Below are positions 39,713 to 49,153 of a stretch of 49,153 bases of DNA, piece by piece. Made by a program: the position numbers and the translations under genes. Location of the stretch: assembly GCA_009869945.1 (NCBI GenBank), contig WIXG01000487.1, positions 1-49,153 of the forward strand. The letters are read 5' to 3'. The notes under the pieces are model-generated. The model saw only the letters and a program-made list of their open reading frames with translations, searched no databases and was not told where the DNA came from. This DNA comes from Mesaphorura yosii. Its lineage: Eukaryota > Arthropoda > Collembola > Poduromorpha > Tullbergiidae. How positions within the stretch are numbered: position 1 is the stretch's first letter; the number at the start of each line of letters is the position of its first letter.

Positions 39713-40841
39713 ATGGCTATATGGCTGGTTTGGGCACCAATTTCAGGGCTTTTGGCCTTCCTCGCCTTGAAATACGCTGGAAAACTGCGATTGCAGCGGA
39801 GATTGTGTGTAAACCTGGCTTTAAATTAATTTTAAGGCATGACAGCAGTCTCATAATTACTGTACTTCAGGAATCGATGGAGCAATACGCCACATGACGT
39901 TGTAATTTTGCATGGGTTCACTCGCGGCAAAACACTGCCTAATAACTCCCCTTACGTCCTCAAAGTAGAAACGTTCCTTCGTATGGCGAAAATTCCTTAC
40001 AAGGTAAGTTAGAGTTCACATGGCTAAGCATGTGTCCACATTTGGGAAAATTTCTCACTTTGCAGTTCGACTTAACAAATGTTTTCTAACTTTTTTGCAG
40101 TTTGACGGCCAAGACTCGTTCGGACCGAATGGAAAGACGCCCTGGATTTCAATCAATGGAGATTACGTGCAAGACAGTCACTTTATCATCGAATTTCTGC
40201 AAAAGTACTTTGCGAAAATCTTGCACACGATTTTAGTATAACTTTAGAGCTCTTTTTTAAATCGTGACAGGAAATTCGAACCGAAGTTACCACACAAATA
40301 TTCTATAAGTCAGGTCGCCGTTGCTAGGGCACTTCGAGTCATGCTTGAGGAGCGCACATTTTGGTAAGCAGTAAATGCTTAATTGCTCTGCGAAAATTTG
40401 CGAATTAATTCGCCAATTTGCGTCGCATTGCATTGCAGGGGTTTCGTTTGGGATCGCTTTGTGTGGCACGGCCCAGAATTCATGTCACTGAGCTCCGATT
40501 CTTGGCTCTGGAAAGTTGTTTACCGACGTATTGCAATGTACTGGATTAAATTTCAAAGCTATCACCACGGCATTGGACGGCATGCGAAGCCTGACTTGCT
40601 TCGACTAACGTGCGACGACCTGCGAACAGTCTCCGAGTTCTTGGGCGACAAAAAATACATTCTTGGCGACGAACCGTGCGTCGATGACTGCGGAATCTTC
40701 GGCCAAGTCGCGCAAGCAGTGTGGGCTCAACCGAATTCCGAATACGAGGAGCTGACTCACAAAGAGTGCAAAAACCTATTGACGTACTGCGAAAGGATAA
40801 AAGCACGATTTTATCCAGACTGGGACGCCTGCCTCGGCTAG
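39713..40841 (+). CDS. Failed axon connections (fax) homolog, four introns
   Basis: Five exons: 39713-39804, 39871-40003, 40101-40204, 40271-40363 and 40439-40841, all GT-AG and in phase, 274 residues. Exon 1 is a membrane anchor (MAIWLVWAPISGLLAFLALK). The metaxin-like GST N-domain reads 'HDVVILHGFTRGKTLPNNSP', 'YVLKVETFLRMAKIPYKFDG' and 'NGKTPWISINGDYVQDSHFI'. The C-domain contains 'SQVAVARALRVMLEERTFWG' and the family signature 'ILGDEPCVDDCGIFGQVAQA'. Colinear with the gene at 28851-29752 over the whole length; intron 1 has the same position and phase (after codon 30, phase 2). AATAAA lies at about 40896. Likely role as in the fax family, membrane-associated; the exact function is unknown. 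Confidence 0.85.
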
Positions 40842-41208
40842 GACAATGTGATATACGTGTATATTGAGTTGTACTTTTGTATTCAACTGGGGAAGAATAA
40901 ATATAATATTATAGGTGCTATCACACTAAATATCCTCGCAACTTGACCCTTCACCCAAAGTCCAAGTGGTTCGAGAATGTTCTCAGTAATTGGTTTTCAC
41001 ATCCCAATTGCAGGTCCGTCTGTCGGCAAAAGTACGTAGCAGCTGCTGTTTTCCGACAACTAATTAGCGATTTACAAAGCCGCACAAACTTGGTGCATGT
41101 AGTAGGCGGCAGAGCATCCAATAAAACGAACGTTAACTTCAAAACACACAACGTATTTTCTTTATCGAATTGCAACCTTTGTCTTACTGCCAGCATAACT
41201 AAGACAAA
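40842..41208. other. Intergenic, no gene seen
   Basis: Short spacer between the second fax gene and a kelch fragment. Contains the fax polyadenylation signal. Nothing else is supported. Confidence 0.5.
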
Positions 41209-41710
41209 ATGAGGTTCACTCTTAAGGTACTTGCATTTGTGGCACTCGGGGTCGTGGTTGCCTGTAGCGAACGATTAGCTTTGGTCACATCCGCTCATCT
41301 TCCTTACCGTGGGACCGGCGGCCGTGTACGACGGAAACAATTCCATTTACATAGTTGCAGGGACATATTTAATATCACCACGTTACGACAGTGTCGTAAC
41401 GTAATCGCGGTCTATGAAGCCGTGACAGTTGGTAGACTGTTTGCAACGGACTTGGGTTGCGCAGTCACGGATGGCGACGATATTCTGTACTTTGGCATCT
41501 CGCCATCGGCACACTATATCCTTTAGACCTCGACAAATTCTCGACATTTGGAACTATTCCTTGCATAACTTGTTGTCAATACGCATGGGGTTTGTCGGTT
41601 TTGCAACCAATTCAGATGCACCTATTATGTATATTGAAGAAGTGACCGGTACGCAAGACAAGCGAATCGAGTCAGCCGCGCAGGCCACTCTTTCGGGCCC
41701 ATTGCAGTAA
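41209..41710 (+). pseudogene. 5' fragment of a kelch-ectodomain gene, frameshifted
   Basis: The ATG at 41209 starts a signal peptide (MRFTLKVLAFVALGVVVACS) and 'ERLALVTSAHLPY'. The next frame reads 'VGPAAVYDGNNSIYIVAGTY' and 'LISPRYDSVV', then back in the first frame 'VYEAVTVGRLFATDLGCAVT' and 'DGDDILYFG'. These are blades 1-2 of the kelch family. At least three frame changes; it ends facing the IR pseudogene. Confidence 0.65.
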
Positions 41711-41847
41711 CTTCCTATACAGTCTCGCTTTGCTGAAACAAAAACTCCCCTCGACTGCTACTTGAGTGACAAGTGAGCAGTCTTGGCTGAGGAGAATGTT
41801 CACGATGATAAGACCTCGACTGCTTTACTTAATTGCAACCCAGACCC

Positions 41848-42872
41848 ACATCCCCGATGATATTGGATGACTTGACGATCCTCGGGATCATGCTGGACAT
41901 GATTTGTATGAAAGAATCCACGGTATCGTACGGTGTGTCCATATGAAGGCAGAGAACCCATGTTCGGTTATAGAAGCTCCATCTTCGTTCGAGCTTCTCG
42001 GCATATCGGCTGCATGAAGGCGCTGATTTGTGGTGTCTACTTCTTGTCTAAACGATACAAAAGCACGTCACTTGGACCGTAGGCAATTAGTTCGCGTTGC
42101 TGCCATCACAAGACTTACCGACATGACCCCGATGGTCCAAGGTACAATTGAACAATTCCGTGAAGCAGATAATGTTCTCCAAAAACACGGTCAATCTCAT
42201 AGTACTCTATCTTGGTACCGCAATCTGATGTCTGACTCTGTTCCGTATTCAATTTTGTCTTCACAACCAGAAACTTCAATCCGAACAACCCAAAATGGAT
42301 AAATCCAAACTTTTGTGGCACCGTGTCCCAATACAACTTTTTATCATCTGGGTTGAAGGCATTTTAATACAGGACGAAGAGAGTGGCGAATGTGAAGCAT
42401 TGGGCCGAATCATTTCCTGGAGTGACCGGCTTGCCAATGCAAACCTTGATTCAGCCGGTGATGTCATTATACCCCCGACAGTTCTCCAGTTGTGGGGTGA
42501 AGCAATTAGAATCACTAATCGATTCACCTGACGGAGTTTGAGGTGTCTGCTGGGCACTTGGTGCGGGCTCCGTTCTGATGAAATAGAGATTGGGTGGTCG
42601 GATGGCTCGAAGTAAATGTTGGAGCTGTTTACCGAAATGTGGAGCCAGTAATCCTGGAATTCGCGCAAGAGATAATTCAGGGAGCGAATGAAGACAACCG
42701 AGTGAACAGGTTCCGTTACATTAGATGTGTATCTCGAAATCAGTGCTGTTAAGAGAACAACAAGATTCTGGAGAAGGGCAGCCGTGAGCGGGGAGCCATG
42801 TTCGACTATCCAACGAAAGTTTTGGGATTTGAAGGTTCGAACTGAAATTCTTTCTGAAACTATGCTACACAA
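41848..42872 (-). pseudogene. Truncated ionotropic receptor, paralog of the IR at 43272-45754
   Basis: The minus strand reads 'VVFIRSLNYLLREFQDYWLH', 'NIYFEPSDHPISISSERSPH' and 'SRHLKLRQVNRLVILIASPH', close to exon 1 of the neighbouring IR. After a frame change it reads 'KKLYWDTVPQKFGFIHFGLF', 'GLKFLVVKTKLNTEQSQTSD' and 'GTKIEYYEIDRVFGEHYLLH', and the conserved donor at the end of exon 1 (tcatgtcg|gtaagt) is kept. Beyond it, 'YAEKLERRWSFYNRTWVLCL' and 'MDTPYDTVDSFIQIMSSM' match the start of exon 2. The rest, including the channel, is absent. Confidence 0.75.
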
Positions 42873-43271
42873 AGACCTTGGGACTTTGAGACCGAAGCTC
42901 TTTTTTTAATGAAATTATAGACAAGTAGAGGCAAGACAACTCGTCAAGGGTCAAGGATGCCCAATTTTTGTGAGAAGTGTAATTGCTTGCTCAATTTACA
43001 GAGTGTTGTTCATGCGATGCCGTCGATAAACTTTTTCCGTATCACTGAGTGAGTTGGTGAAAATATACCAACTGAAAGCTTCTCTCGTCTTATCAAGTGC
43101 CATAAATGACAATGAATGAACCGCCTGTTTCAGCGTGGGTATGATTAAGATGGAAAATAAACTTTATGGAGACACTGAGCTTAATTATATAAATGAACTC
43201 GAATTATACATTATATATTACTCAATTACATTGATTGTCTTCATGAACTTTTAGACTTTAGATGACTTGAA
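42873..43271. other. Intergenic, no gene seen
   Basis: AT-rich spacer between the IR pseudogene and the 3' end of the intact IR. Confidence 0.5.
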
Positions 43272-45754
43272 CTACTTCAAATCAGGAACATATACGACAG
43301 ATGACGACGACACACGTATGCGTACTCTCCACAGTATCTTTGTGATATCCTTTGGTTTTCCGGCAAACACAGTGGCCAACTCCAACAAAAGGCACGTCCC
43401 TGCTGCAATGTATCCGTATCCTACTAAGTAGAATGCTGTCTGTAAATTTGAATCCATTGAAAGTGGCTCGGGAAGGCTATTGCCTTCAACGTCTACTCCT
43501 GAATTGGTCCAATTCCGTTGCAGATTCTGCAGCTGTGCGTGCCATGTTTTAGGGTACTTAAGTCCATACCATTTCTCCCAAATGTGGTAGATTCCTGACG
43601 ACAGAATATGCTGCAACAGTCTGTACGCGTGCTTCGATACCCTGCCCTTGTAGTTCGGGTCGAAATGATAACTCGTTCGCTCTTTGCCCACGGAAGCCCC
43701 AATACTGTGCACGACACGCCCAGTGGTCAGTCTGACATACTCCTTGAAATATTCCAGTTGCTCTTCGGTATTCAAGATGCCAGACCGATGACAAGTCGTA
43801 ACTGACTTCAGAAACAAGTCGGTCTGATTCTGAAGCATTTGTGACTTTGACTCAAATTCGGTGAATGGGTACAGCATCGATGCGAATGCGACAGAATTTG
43901 GAACATCATCGTTTCCTGTTCCGGTGCCGTTTCCTTGAAGTAAAACCCAGAAATTCCATTGCGACATTACCGTTCTGCTGATGCCTAATTCGCTAAATTT
44001 TCTCAAGTAGGGACATGTAATGTCTCTCACATATGAACTGTTGACTTGGTTGCAATCTTCTCCTTCCGGAGCATACTTGGCCAGCTGGGCGATGTCATAA
44101 TCTTGTATCCAGTACTGTCTGTATTCCTCCGTATTCCATTTATTTGGGAGCCCCGAAACCTTCTCTACGTAGAATGTGAATCCGTCCAACTGGGCAACAC
44201 TGTGCCATCGGGATGTGGTCGGGATAGATTCGGTCAGCTCCATAACAAAGATTCCCTTGTATGCACTCGAGAAAATTACTGAGACCAGCGTCCACAGACC
44301 GAATGTCAACATGAAGGACGTGCCAATCTTTTTTGGAAGTCTCCCGTTGGGTGGAACGTTGATCAGGACACCAAATCCGACTGCTAACAACTTCCAGCAC
44401 ATGTCCCACTTGCTGTGAAGGCCTTTTCTCGCAGATGTAGCAAGCAAGAATGCTGTAATTAGCAGAATTGTTCCCAAACCGGCCACCCACGACGTAGTGT
44501 CGTACGGGTCCAGAAAGAATTTGAAGCTCAGACTCTTCTGGCTTCCATCGCACGTGGCCATGTACAAATCCTCAACCTTGACGGTCACCACCTCTCTCAA
44601 GTACAAATCGTACCTTCCACTGGATCGTGTGAACTGAATCCATCTAAAATTTTCATCCAGCCAATGCTCCACAGACTCGGAGTCCATCCGATCCATTCCA
44701 TTACAACGGACATCTTGAACTTTGAACTGCACGTCTTCGATGAGAAGGTACTTAATTATTCTCTCCAGGCTCACTTGCTCTGGTTGGAATGGGTTACGGG
44801 TGATATTGGAGAACTTGACGGTCTGCAAGGTCATGTTTTGAGTGACCTGCAGAAAAGAGTCCACGTTATTGTGGGGTGGAGTTTCGTATAAGCAGATGTC
44901 CCATTGAGCCAATGACTGATTATATTCACCCCATCTTGCTTCGATTTTCTCGGTCATGTCTGCTGCCCGAAGCCGATCGTTGTTTGTCTCGATTTCCAAC
45001 CTGAGAGAAACAAAAATCGGAGTGCATCTATTAAATACTTAAATTGTCATCTGAGTACTCACCGACATGATCCAGCTTTGCTCTCAACTGTACAATTTGA
45101 CAACTCCACGAATAGGAACGGCAGGTGTCCGCCATAAACACGCTCAATATCGTAGAACTCGATCTTCGTGCTGTGATTCGAGTGAGTTGACGCCTGATCT
45201 TGATCCAATTTAGTCTTCACAACCAAATACTTCAAACCAAATGGGCCATAATCGAGGATTCCATAATAGCGTTCTTCATCGTCCAAATATAGCTTCTTGT
45301 TCTCTGCTCTGAAGCCGCTGGACCACAGAGCAAAGAGTGTAGGAAATACGAAACATCGTGAGAAATAGTCTACAGAAGTTGCCTTGAATGCAATGCAGTC
45401 CCTAATCGTGCCGGTCAGGTAGTATCCGCGTGCGTCCTGCGGCTCATTGTGGGGTGAAGCTATGAGAATTACCAATCGATTCACTTGACGAATCCGGAGA
45501 TGTCTGCTCGGCATTTGGTACGTGCGCCTTTCGGTGGAAATTGAGATCGGGTGGTCAGGAGGTTCGAAGTTGATGTTGGAGCTATTTAGGGAAATGTGGA
45601 CCCAGTGGTCTTGGAATTCATTCAAGAGCCAGTTCAAGGAACGAATGAAGACAGGCGGGTCAGCAAGTTCCGTAACGTTTATTGCGTGATTGGGAAATGA
45701 AGCGACCATGGCAAGCGCCAAAATTCGAAGGAAGAGACTGCCATAACGAGCCAT
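43272..45754 (-). CDS. Ionotropic receptor (divergent IR), complete
   Basis: Exons 45754-45063 and 45000-43272, GT-AG intron of 62 bp, 806 residues. The start was chosen at MARYGSLFLRILALAMVASF because it gives a signal peptide; an upstream extension is possible. The long extracellular region holds the N-terminal domain and ligand-binding lobes with several N-glycosylation sites. M1 is near residues 400-420 ('TTSWVAGLGTILLITAFLLA'), M2 near 460-483 ('FGLWTLVSVIFSSAYKGIFV'), and M3 near 753-776 ('AFYLVGYGYIAAGTCLLLEL'). The second lobe contains 'ILSSGIYHIWEKWYGLKYPK', the usual E/S-G-x-Y-x-x-W-E motif. The classical glutamate-binding residues are not evident, as in most divergent IRs. Expected to be a chemosensory cation channel subunit. 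A truncated paralog lies 400 bp downstream. Confidence 0.82.
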
Positions 45755-46762
45755 ATCGTTTGCAAAATTTTTGAGTTGCAGTGCATCCAACCGGCAAGAT
45801 TGGTGTGCGCCTCTGTGCCGCCGCCGTCGCGTCGGTACCACTGAAACCTCTAAACACGATTGGCCGTTTCGTAATTAGATTACCAAAGGGCGAGGTCAAT
45901 TCGGATAATCTGATGAGATTTGAATGAGAATGGGAATACAAGCCAGAATCCTGGCACAAGCTCATTAACTTTAATGCATAACGTGTCAAGATTTCTGGAA
46001 ATAAAGTCCAAGATACCCTTACACGGTCTTGTTTGAGCAAAGGCTGAAACCAATTCACCTTGCAAAACAAATTGCGGAATTGACATAACCAAATTATTGA
46101 TTGACTGACCTTCTGTTTCATGTTAGCATTAGGCGGTGCGGTAGAAGGGTCTTAATCAATGTCCGCTTGTTGTACGCAACCTGTCCACAAGAAAACAAAC
46201 CACTCTATGAATCCGTAATTTCGAATGAAATTACAGTTTCTGTTTCCAGGCGACATGAAAACATACGTTTCCTACCAAATAGAACATGAAAGAGCGAGAA
46301 TGTCGAAGGGTGGAGTCAATGACCAACAATTCGATAAGGCTTGAAAGAGAGGCGAAATAAATTCCTCAAGAGGCACAAACTCACAGTATCATTCGTTCAA
46401 AACATGTCAAGATTCTTGGAAATAAACCATAGACTCAATAAGACTCCTTCGCACTCTCTTGCCTGAGAGAATGTGGAAACCGAATCCATGATTACTCATA
46501 GAATGAAAACTCATGTCTGAGACAACTCATGGAGTCAATTTCATTCACATGCAGTTTCGTGGACATTCATAATTCATGCACTGATATTACTCGTAGGCCA
46601 TAAAATTCATAGCATAGATTATTCATAACTCATAGAATTTGACTAATCATAGCGAAACAAAAATAGAAAATGACATTCCACAACTTGAAGACGCGTCCTT
46701 GTCTTCATTCGGCGATTGGTGCTTGACGTGAGAAGTTCTCCTTTCTACCCAAGCTTTTAACC
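45755..46762. other. Upstream region of the IR with a diverged direct repeat
   Basis: No gene. 'gtcaagatttctggaaataaa' near 45988 recurs as 'gtcaagattcttggaaataaa' near 46408, followed in both by 'ga..c..t' and a 'aggctgaaaccaattc' / 'tgtggaaaccgaatcc' match, so about 80 bp was duplicated 420 bp apart. From 46490 to 46650 the motif 'actcatagaat' and 'attcataa' recurs many times and may be the left end of the MULE element. Confidence 0.5.
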
Positions 46763-48306
46763 ATGGAAACTAAGATTATTAAGTCACAAAGAGGAAAAGA
46801 TCTGCTTCTATACGGTGGCTACTCATTCAATCAGGAAAAAGTGATGGAGTCAGGCAAAGTGACCTGGAGGTGTACAAAATGGAAGCCGACTCCTGATAAG
46901 TGTATTGCACGGTGCCACACTATGAACGGTGCAGTTGTTTATGATTCTAAAAATCACAACCACATTCCGGACACGCTCAAGAACGAAGCCTTCATCGTCA
47001 AGCACGAGATTTGTGAAGTTGCCACTGCTTCCTCTTCTGAAAAGCCGGCCCAAATTGTATCGAAATGCTTAGCGACCGTTCCGGGTCACGTGCTGACAGA
47101 GCTGCCGAATATAGCATCATTAAAGAGGTCAGTGTCAAGGTCAAGGGATTCGGACTCAACTGAAGCCAACAGCCTACGCGAGCTCATCCTGTCCGACGAC
47201 TCAAAAATGACTGAGAAGGGCGATCTCCTACTTTTGTACGATTCCTCCGATGATCAGCGAGTGCTCATATTTTCAACCGAAAACAATTTGAGAATTCTCC
47301 AAAAATGCAAGCATTGGTACTATGATGGAACGTTTAAGACTTCTCCGTCGTTGTTTCTTCAACTCTCCACTATATTTGGCCAATTGGACGATGACACTTA
47401 CCTGCCGCTGGTCTACAGCTTCCTTCCTAACAAAGCCGAAGAATCGTACGAAATTGTCTTTGAAAAAATCTATGAAAATATCGGAGACTTTGAACCTGAC
47501 ACGGTCATGAGTGACTATGAACAAGCGACCATCAATGCCTTTAGGAAACATTTTCCACGCACAGTTCAGCGCGGGTGTTGATTTCATTTTCAGCAATGTT
47601 TATGGCGAAAGATTCAAAGCGACAACCCGGTTCTGCAAAAATACTTGAAAGATACAGCATTTCAACACAATTTTAAATGCATTCCAGCTTTGGCATTTTG
47701 TCCGGTTTCTGATGTTGTGAAATGCTATGATGAACTTCTTCAAATGACCTTCATTCGAAACAATAAGGACCTACTGTAAAATTTCTTGCAGTACTTTGAT
47801 GAAAACTGGATTGGTGTGAAGAAAAGAGGAGGTCGACGTCAACCACGTTATCCAATTAAATTGTGGAATGTATCATCGGCCGTGCTGGAGGGAATTGGAA
47901 AGACAAACAATGTCATGGAGGGCTTCAACTTAGCGTTTTCGTCCATTCTTAGCCATTGCTATCCTACCGCCCCAAGGCAATTCAAGCTATTAAGCAGCAT
48001 CAAACATTGACTGAGGTTTTAGCACACCCTAATCTGAATGCCTGACTGACAAAGCTTACAATTTCTTAAACGATTAAATGATTTATGTTGTAGATTAAGC
48101 TTGCTAAGGGTGCAGCAGGCAATCCCCAACTGTCTCGCTGTCGACCTAAATATTTGGAACTCGCTGCTCGTTTAAATGTAGTGGAAGATTTCGGCAAAAG
48201 ATCAACGGAGGAGTTTCTGACCGGCATCTCAAAAAATATTACATTCAGCTTAGCTCATTTCAATAATGATTTTAATACTGAAAACGACGAAACTCAAATT
48301 TTGTAA
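46763..48306 (+). pseudogene. FLYWCH-MULE transposase, inactivated
   Basis: One frame runs from the ATG at 46763 to 48010 with two stops: TGA at 47579-47581, where a Trp is expected in 'RGC-x-FHFQQCLW', and TAA at 47777-47779. The N-terminus is a FLYWCH zinc finger ('GKVTWRCTKWKPTPDKCIAR', ending 'KNHNHIPD'). The MULE catalytic triad is visible: Asp in 'CKHWYYDGTFKTSPSLFLQL', Asp in 'DTVMSDYEQATINAFRKHFP', and Glu in 'GKTNNVMEGFNLAFSSIL'. After a frameshift near 47980 and a gap, a C-terminal part 48093-48306 reads 'PQLSRCRPKYLELAARLNVV' and ends TAA. A young but dead Mutator-like element. Confidence 0.8.
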
Positions 48307-48505
48307 GACTGGGGCACTGTAAGACATGTAAACCTTTTGTTATTAAATGTCATGACTATGTTTCTTCACTGATTGCGATTTGTCAAATTCCATGAGTTTT
48401 CACTAGCTTTGAAATGTCCATCCCACGATTCTCACTGCATATGATTAGTACTACTCTATGAATTGTCCACGACTACGAAATGGCACGGCGATGAAATTAA
48501 TTCTA

Positions 48506-48560
48506 CTAGCCTCACTAGCCCGGCTACGCCGGGCAATGTGGCGCGGTGGTTCTTCGTTTC
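48506..48560 (-). mobile_element. Helitron-like 3' terminus
   Basis: On the minus strand the order is GC-rich hairpin 'gcccggcgtagccgggc' (48534-48518; 7-bp stem, 3-base loop), 8 bases, then CTAG (48509-48506) followed by host T. A hairpin roughly 10 bases before a CTRR end next to T is the diagnostic 3' end of Helitrons. The element body would extend to higher coordinates; its 5' TC end was not located and no Rep/helicase gene is in the window, so it would be non-autonomous or cut by the window edge. Confidence 0.5.
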
Positions 48561-48786
48561 GCAATAAAATACGCCAGTCGAGTGATAAATGAACACTATT
48601 TGGCATCCGCCCATCCCCTCCCCCCGTGTAGTAAGGCTGCGCACGCCGGTTCCCACCTCCACCTCCAGGTTTGCGCGAAACTCGGTCGTCCATACCAGTG
48701 ATGGATAACCCTAGTAATTCAAACATAACAATCAAAACAAACGTATCTAGCCAAAAATTTAACTAATTAACTCGCTTACAATTGAA
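48561..48786. other. No gene seen
   Basis: Possible body of the Helitron-like element. Contains a C-rich run ('cccatcccctccccccgtgt') and short frames of no recognisable content. Confidence 0.4.
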
Positions 48787-49050
48787 ATGCACGGCACGGT
48801 GAGTGAAGCAAGGCGATTGAACCAGGCACGGGGAGTGAACCCGGAACGGCGAGTGAACCAGGCACGGCGAGTGAACCAGGCTCCGGCGAGGGCGAGAGAA
48901 TCAGCTCCGGTGAGGGCGAGAGAGTCAGGCTATGGTGAGGGCGAGAGAATCAGCTCCGGTGAGGGGCGAGAGAGTCAGCTCGGGTGAGGTCGGGAGAGTC
49001 TGGCTCCGGCGAGGGCGAAAGAGTCAGGCCTCGGTGAGGGCGAGAGAATC
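48787..49050. repeat. Minisatellite, about 26-30 bp degenerate unit
   Basis: Two related unit types: 'cggcgagtgaaccaggca' repeated near 48830-48880, then 'ctccggtgagggcgagagaa' and 'tcag' repeated with variation to about 49045. The last bases of the window ('aggcacggcgaga') again match the first unit type, so the array or a second block may continue beyond the end. Confidence 0.8.
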
Positions 49051-49153
49051 GACCCTGTAATTTAATTCGGTGCCGTGAATTAATTAGGTCCCATGAATAA
49101 TCCATATCCGGAGAATTACTTACCTCGGATAGGATTAATCAGGCACGGCGAGA

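Noticed and set aside
45841..46121. Minus-strand frame upstream of the IR as an extra 5' exon
   Set aside because: Composition is random and the chosen start at 45754 already gives a good signal peptide.
1..49153. CRISPR arrays, bacterial operons, origins or riboswitches
   Set aside because: The gene structure is spliced and eukaryotic. The tandem repeats found have diverged units without unique spacers.
1..49153. tRNA or rRNA genes
   Set aside because: I saw no stretch with a convincing tRNA cloverleaf (A-box and B-box) or rRNA similarity on reading both strands; a tRNAscan run would settle it.

Overview
The window is eukaryotic nuclear DNA from an arthropod, most likely a springtail (Collembola) or a close relative. 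Short GT-AG introns of about 50-120 bp split most genes. The gene content is arthropod: divergent seven-transmembrane chemoreceptors, ionotropic receptors (IRs), a copper protein of the hemocyanin/phenoloxidase family with all six copper histidines, failed-axon-connections (fax) homologs and a takeout-like secreted protein. Assignment to springtails is an inference from the character of the chemoreceptor and IR families and is not proven here.

Layout. 1-9250 is a large imperfect palindrome. Two intact, near-identical three-exon chemoreceptor genes (448-1930 +, 7557-9040 -) sit in arms of about 2.1 kb. An older inner inverted pair (about 2485-3100 and 6430-6822) and a third, unrelated chemoreceptor (3356-4685) plus a decayed CUB-domain gene lie between them. 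9350-10480 holds an EGF-like remnant and an IR pseudogene. 10999-12193 is a complete but internally deleted pogo/CENP-B-like transposon with TA target duplication. 12498-14431 is an IR gene that has probably lost its last membrane segment to a stop codon. 15000-16650 holds remnants. 16693-17959 has two small secreted-protein genes. 19214-21749 is the hemocyanin/phenoloxidase gene. 23079-24905 is an F-box/LRR-type gene with one in-frame stop. 25310-26083 is a takeout-like gene. 27651-28007 is a double zinc-ribbon protein. 28851-29752 is a fax homolog.

The most unusual gene is 31096-34483 (-). It encodes a signal peptide, twelve recognisable kelch-type blades arranged as two copies of a six-blade unit, a Ser/Thr-rich stalk, one membrane helix and a complete tyrosine kinase domain with HGD in place of HRD in the catalytic loop. 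I know of no described receptor tyrosine kinase with a kelch ectodomain. Four further degenerate pieces of similar kelch ectodomains lie in the window (15.0 kb, 36.8 kb, 39.3 kb, 41.4 kb), so this looks like an expanding and decaying family. One piece sits inside a mariner-type transposon (36054-38980) between 41-bp direct repeats, which suggests gene-fragment capture.

39713-40841 is a second fax gene with four introns (the first has one). 41.8-45.8 kb holds a truncated IR pseudogene next to an intact 806-residue IR. 46.7-48.3 kb is a dead FLYWCH-MULE transposon, 48.5 kb carries a Helitron-like 3' end, and the window ends in a minisatellite.

The genes do not form an operon. The locus reads as an accessory region where membrane receptors of three kinds (seven-transmembrane, IR, kelch-kinase) duplicate and decay among DNA transposons. 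Several otherwise intact genes carry a single stop or frameshift (IR at 12500, F-box gene at 24220, kelch kinase near 32874). These may be real lesions or assembly errors and need read-level checking.
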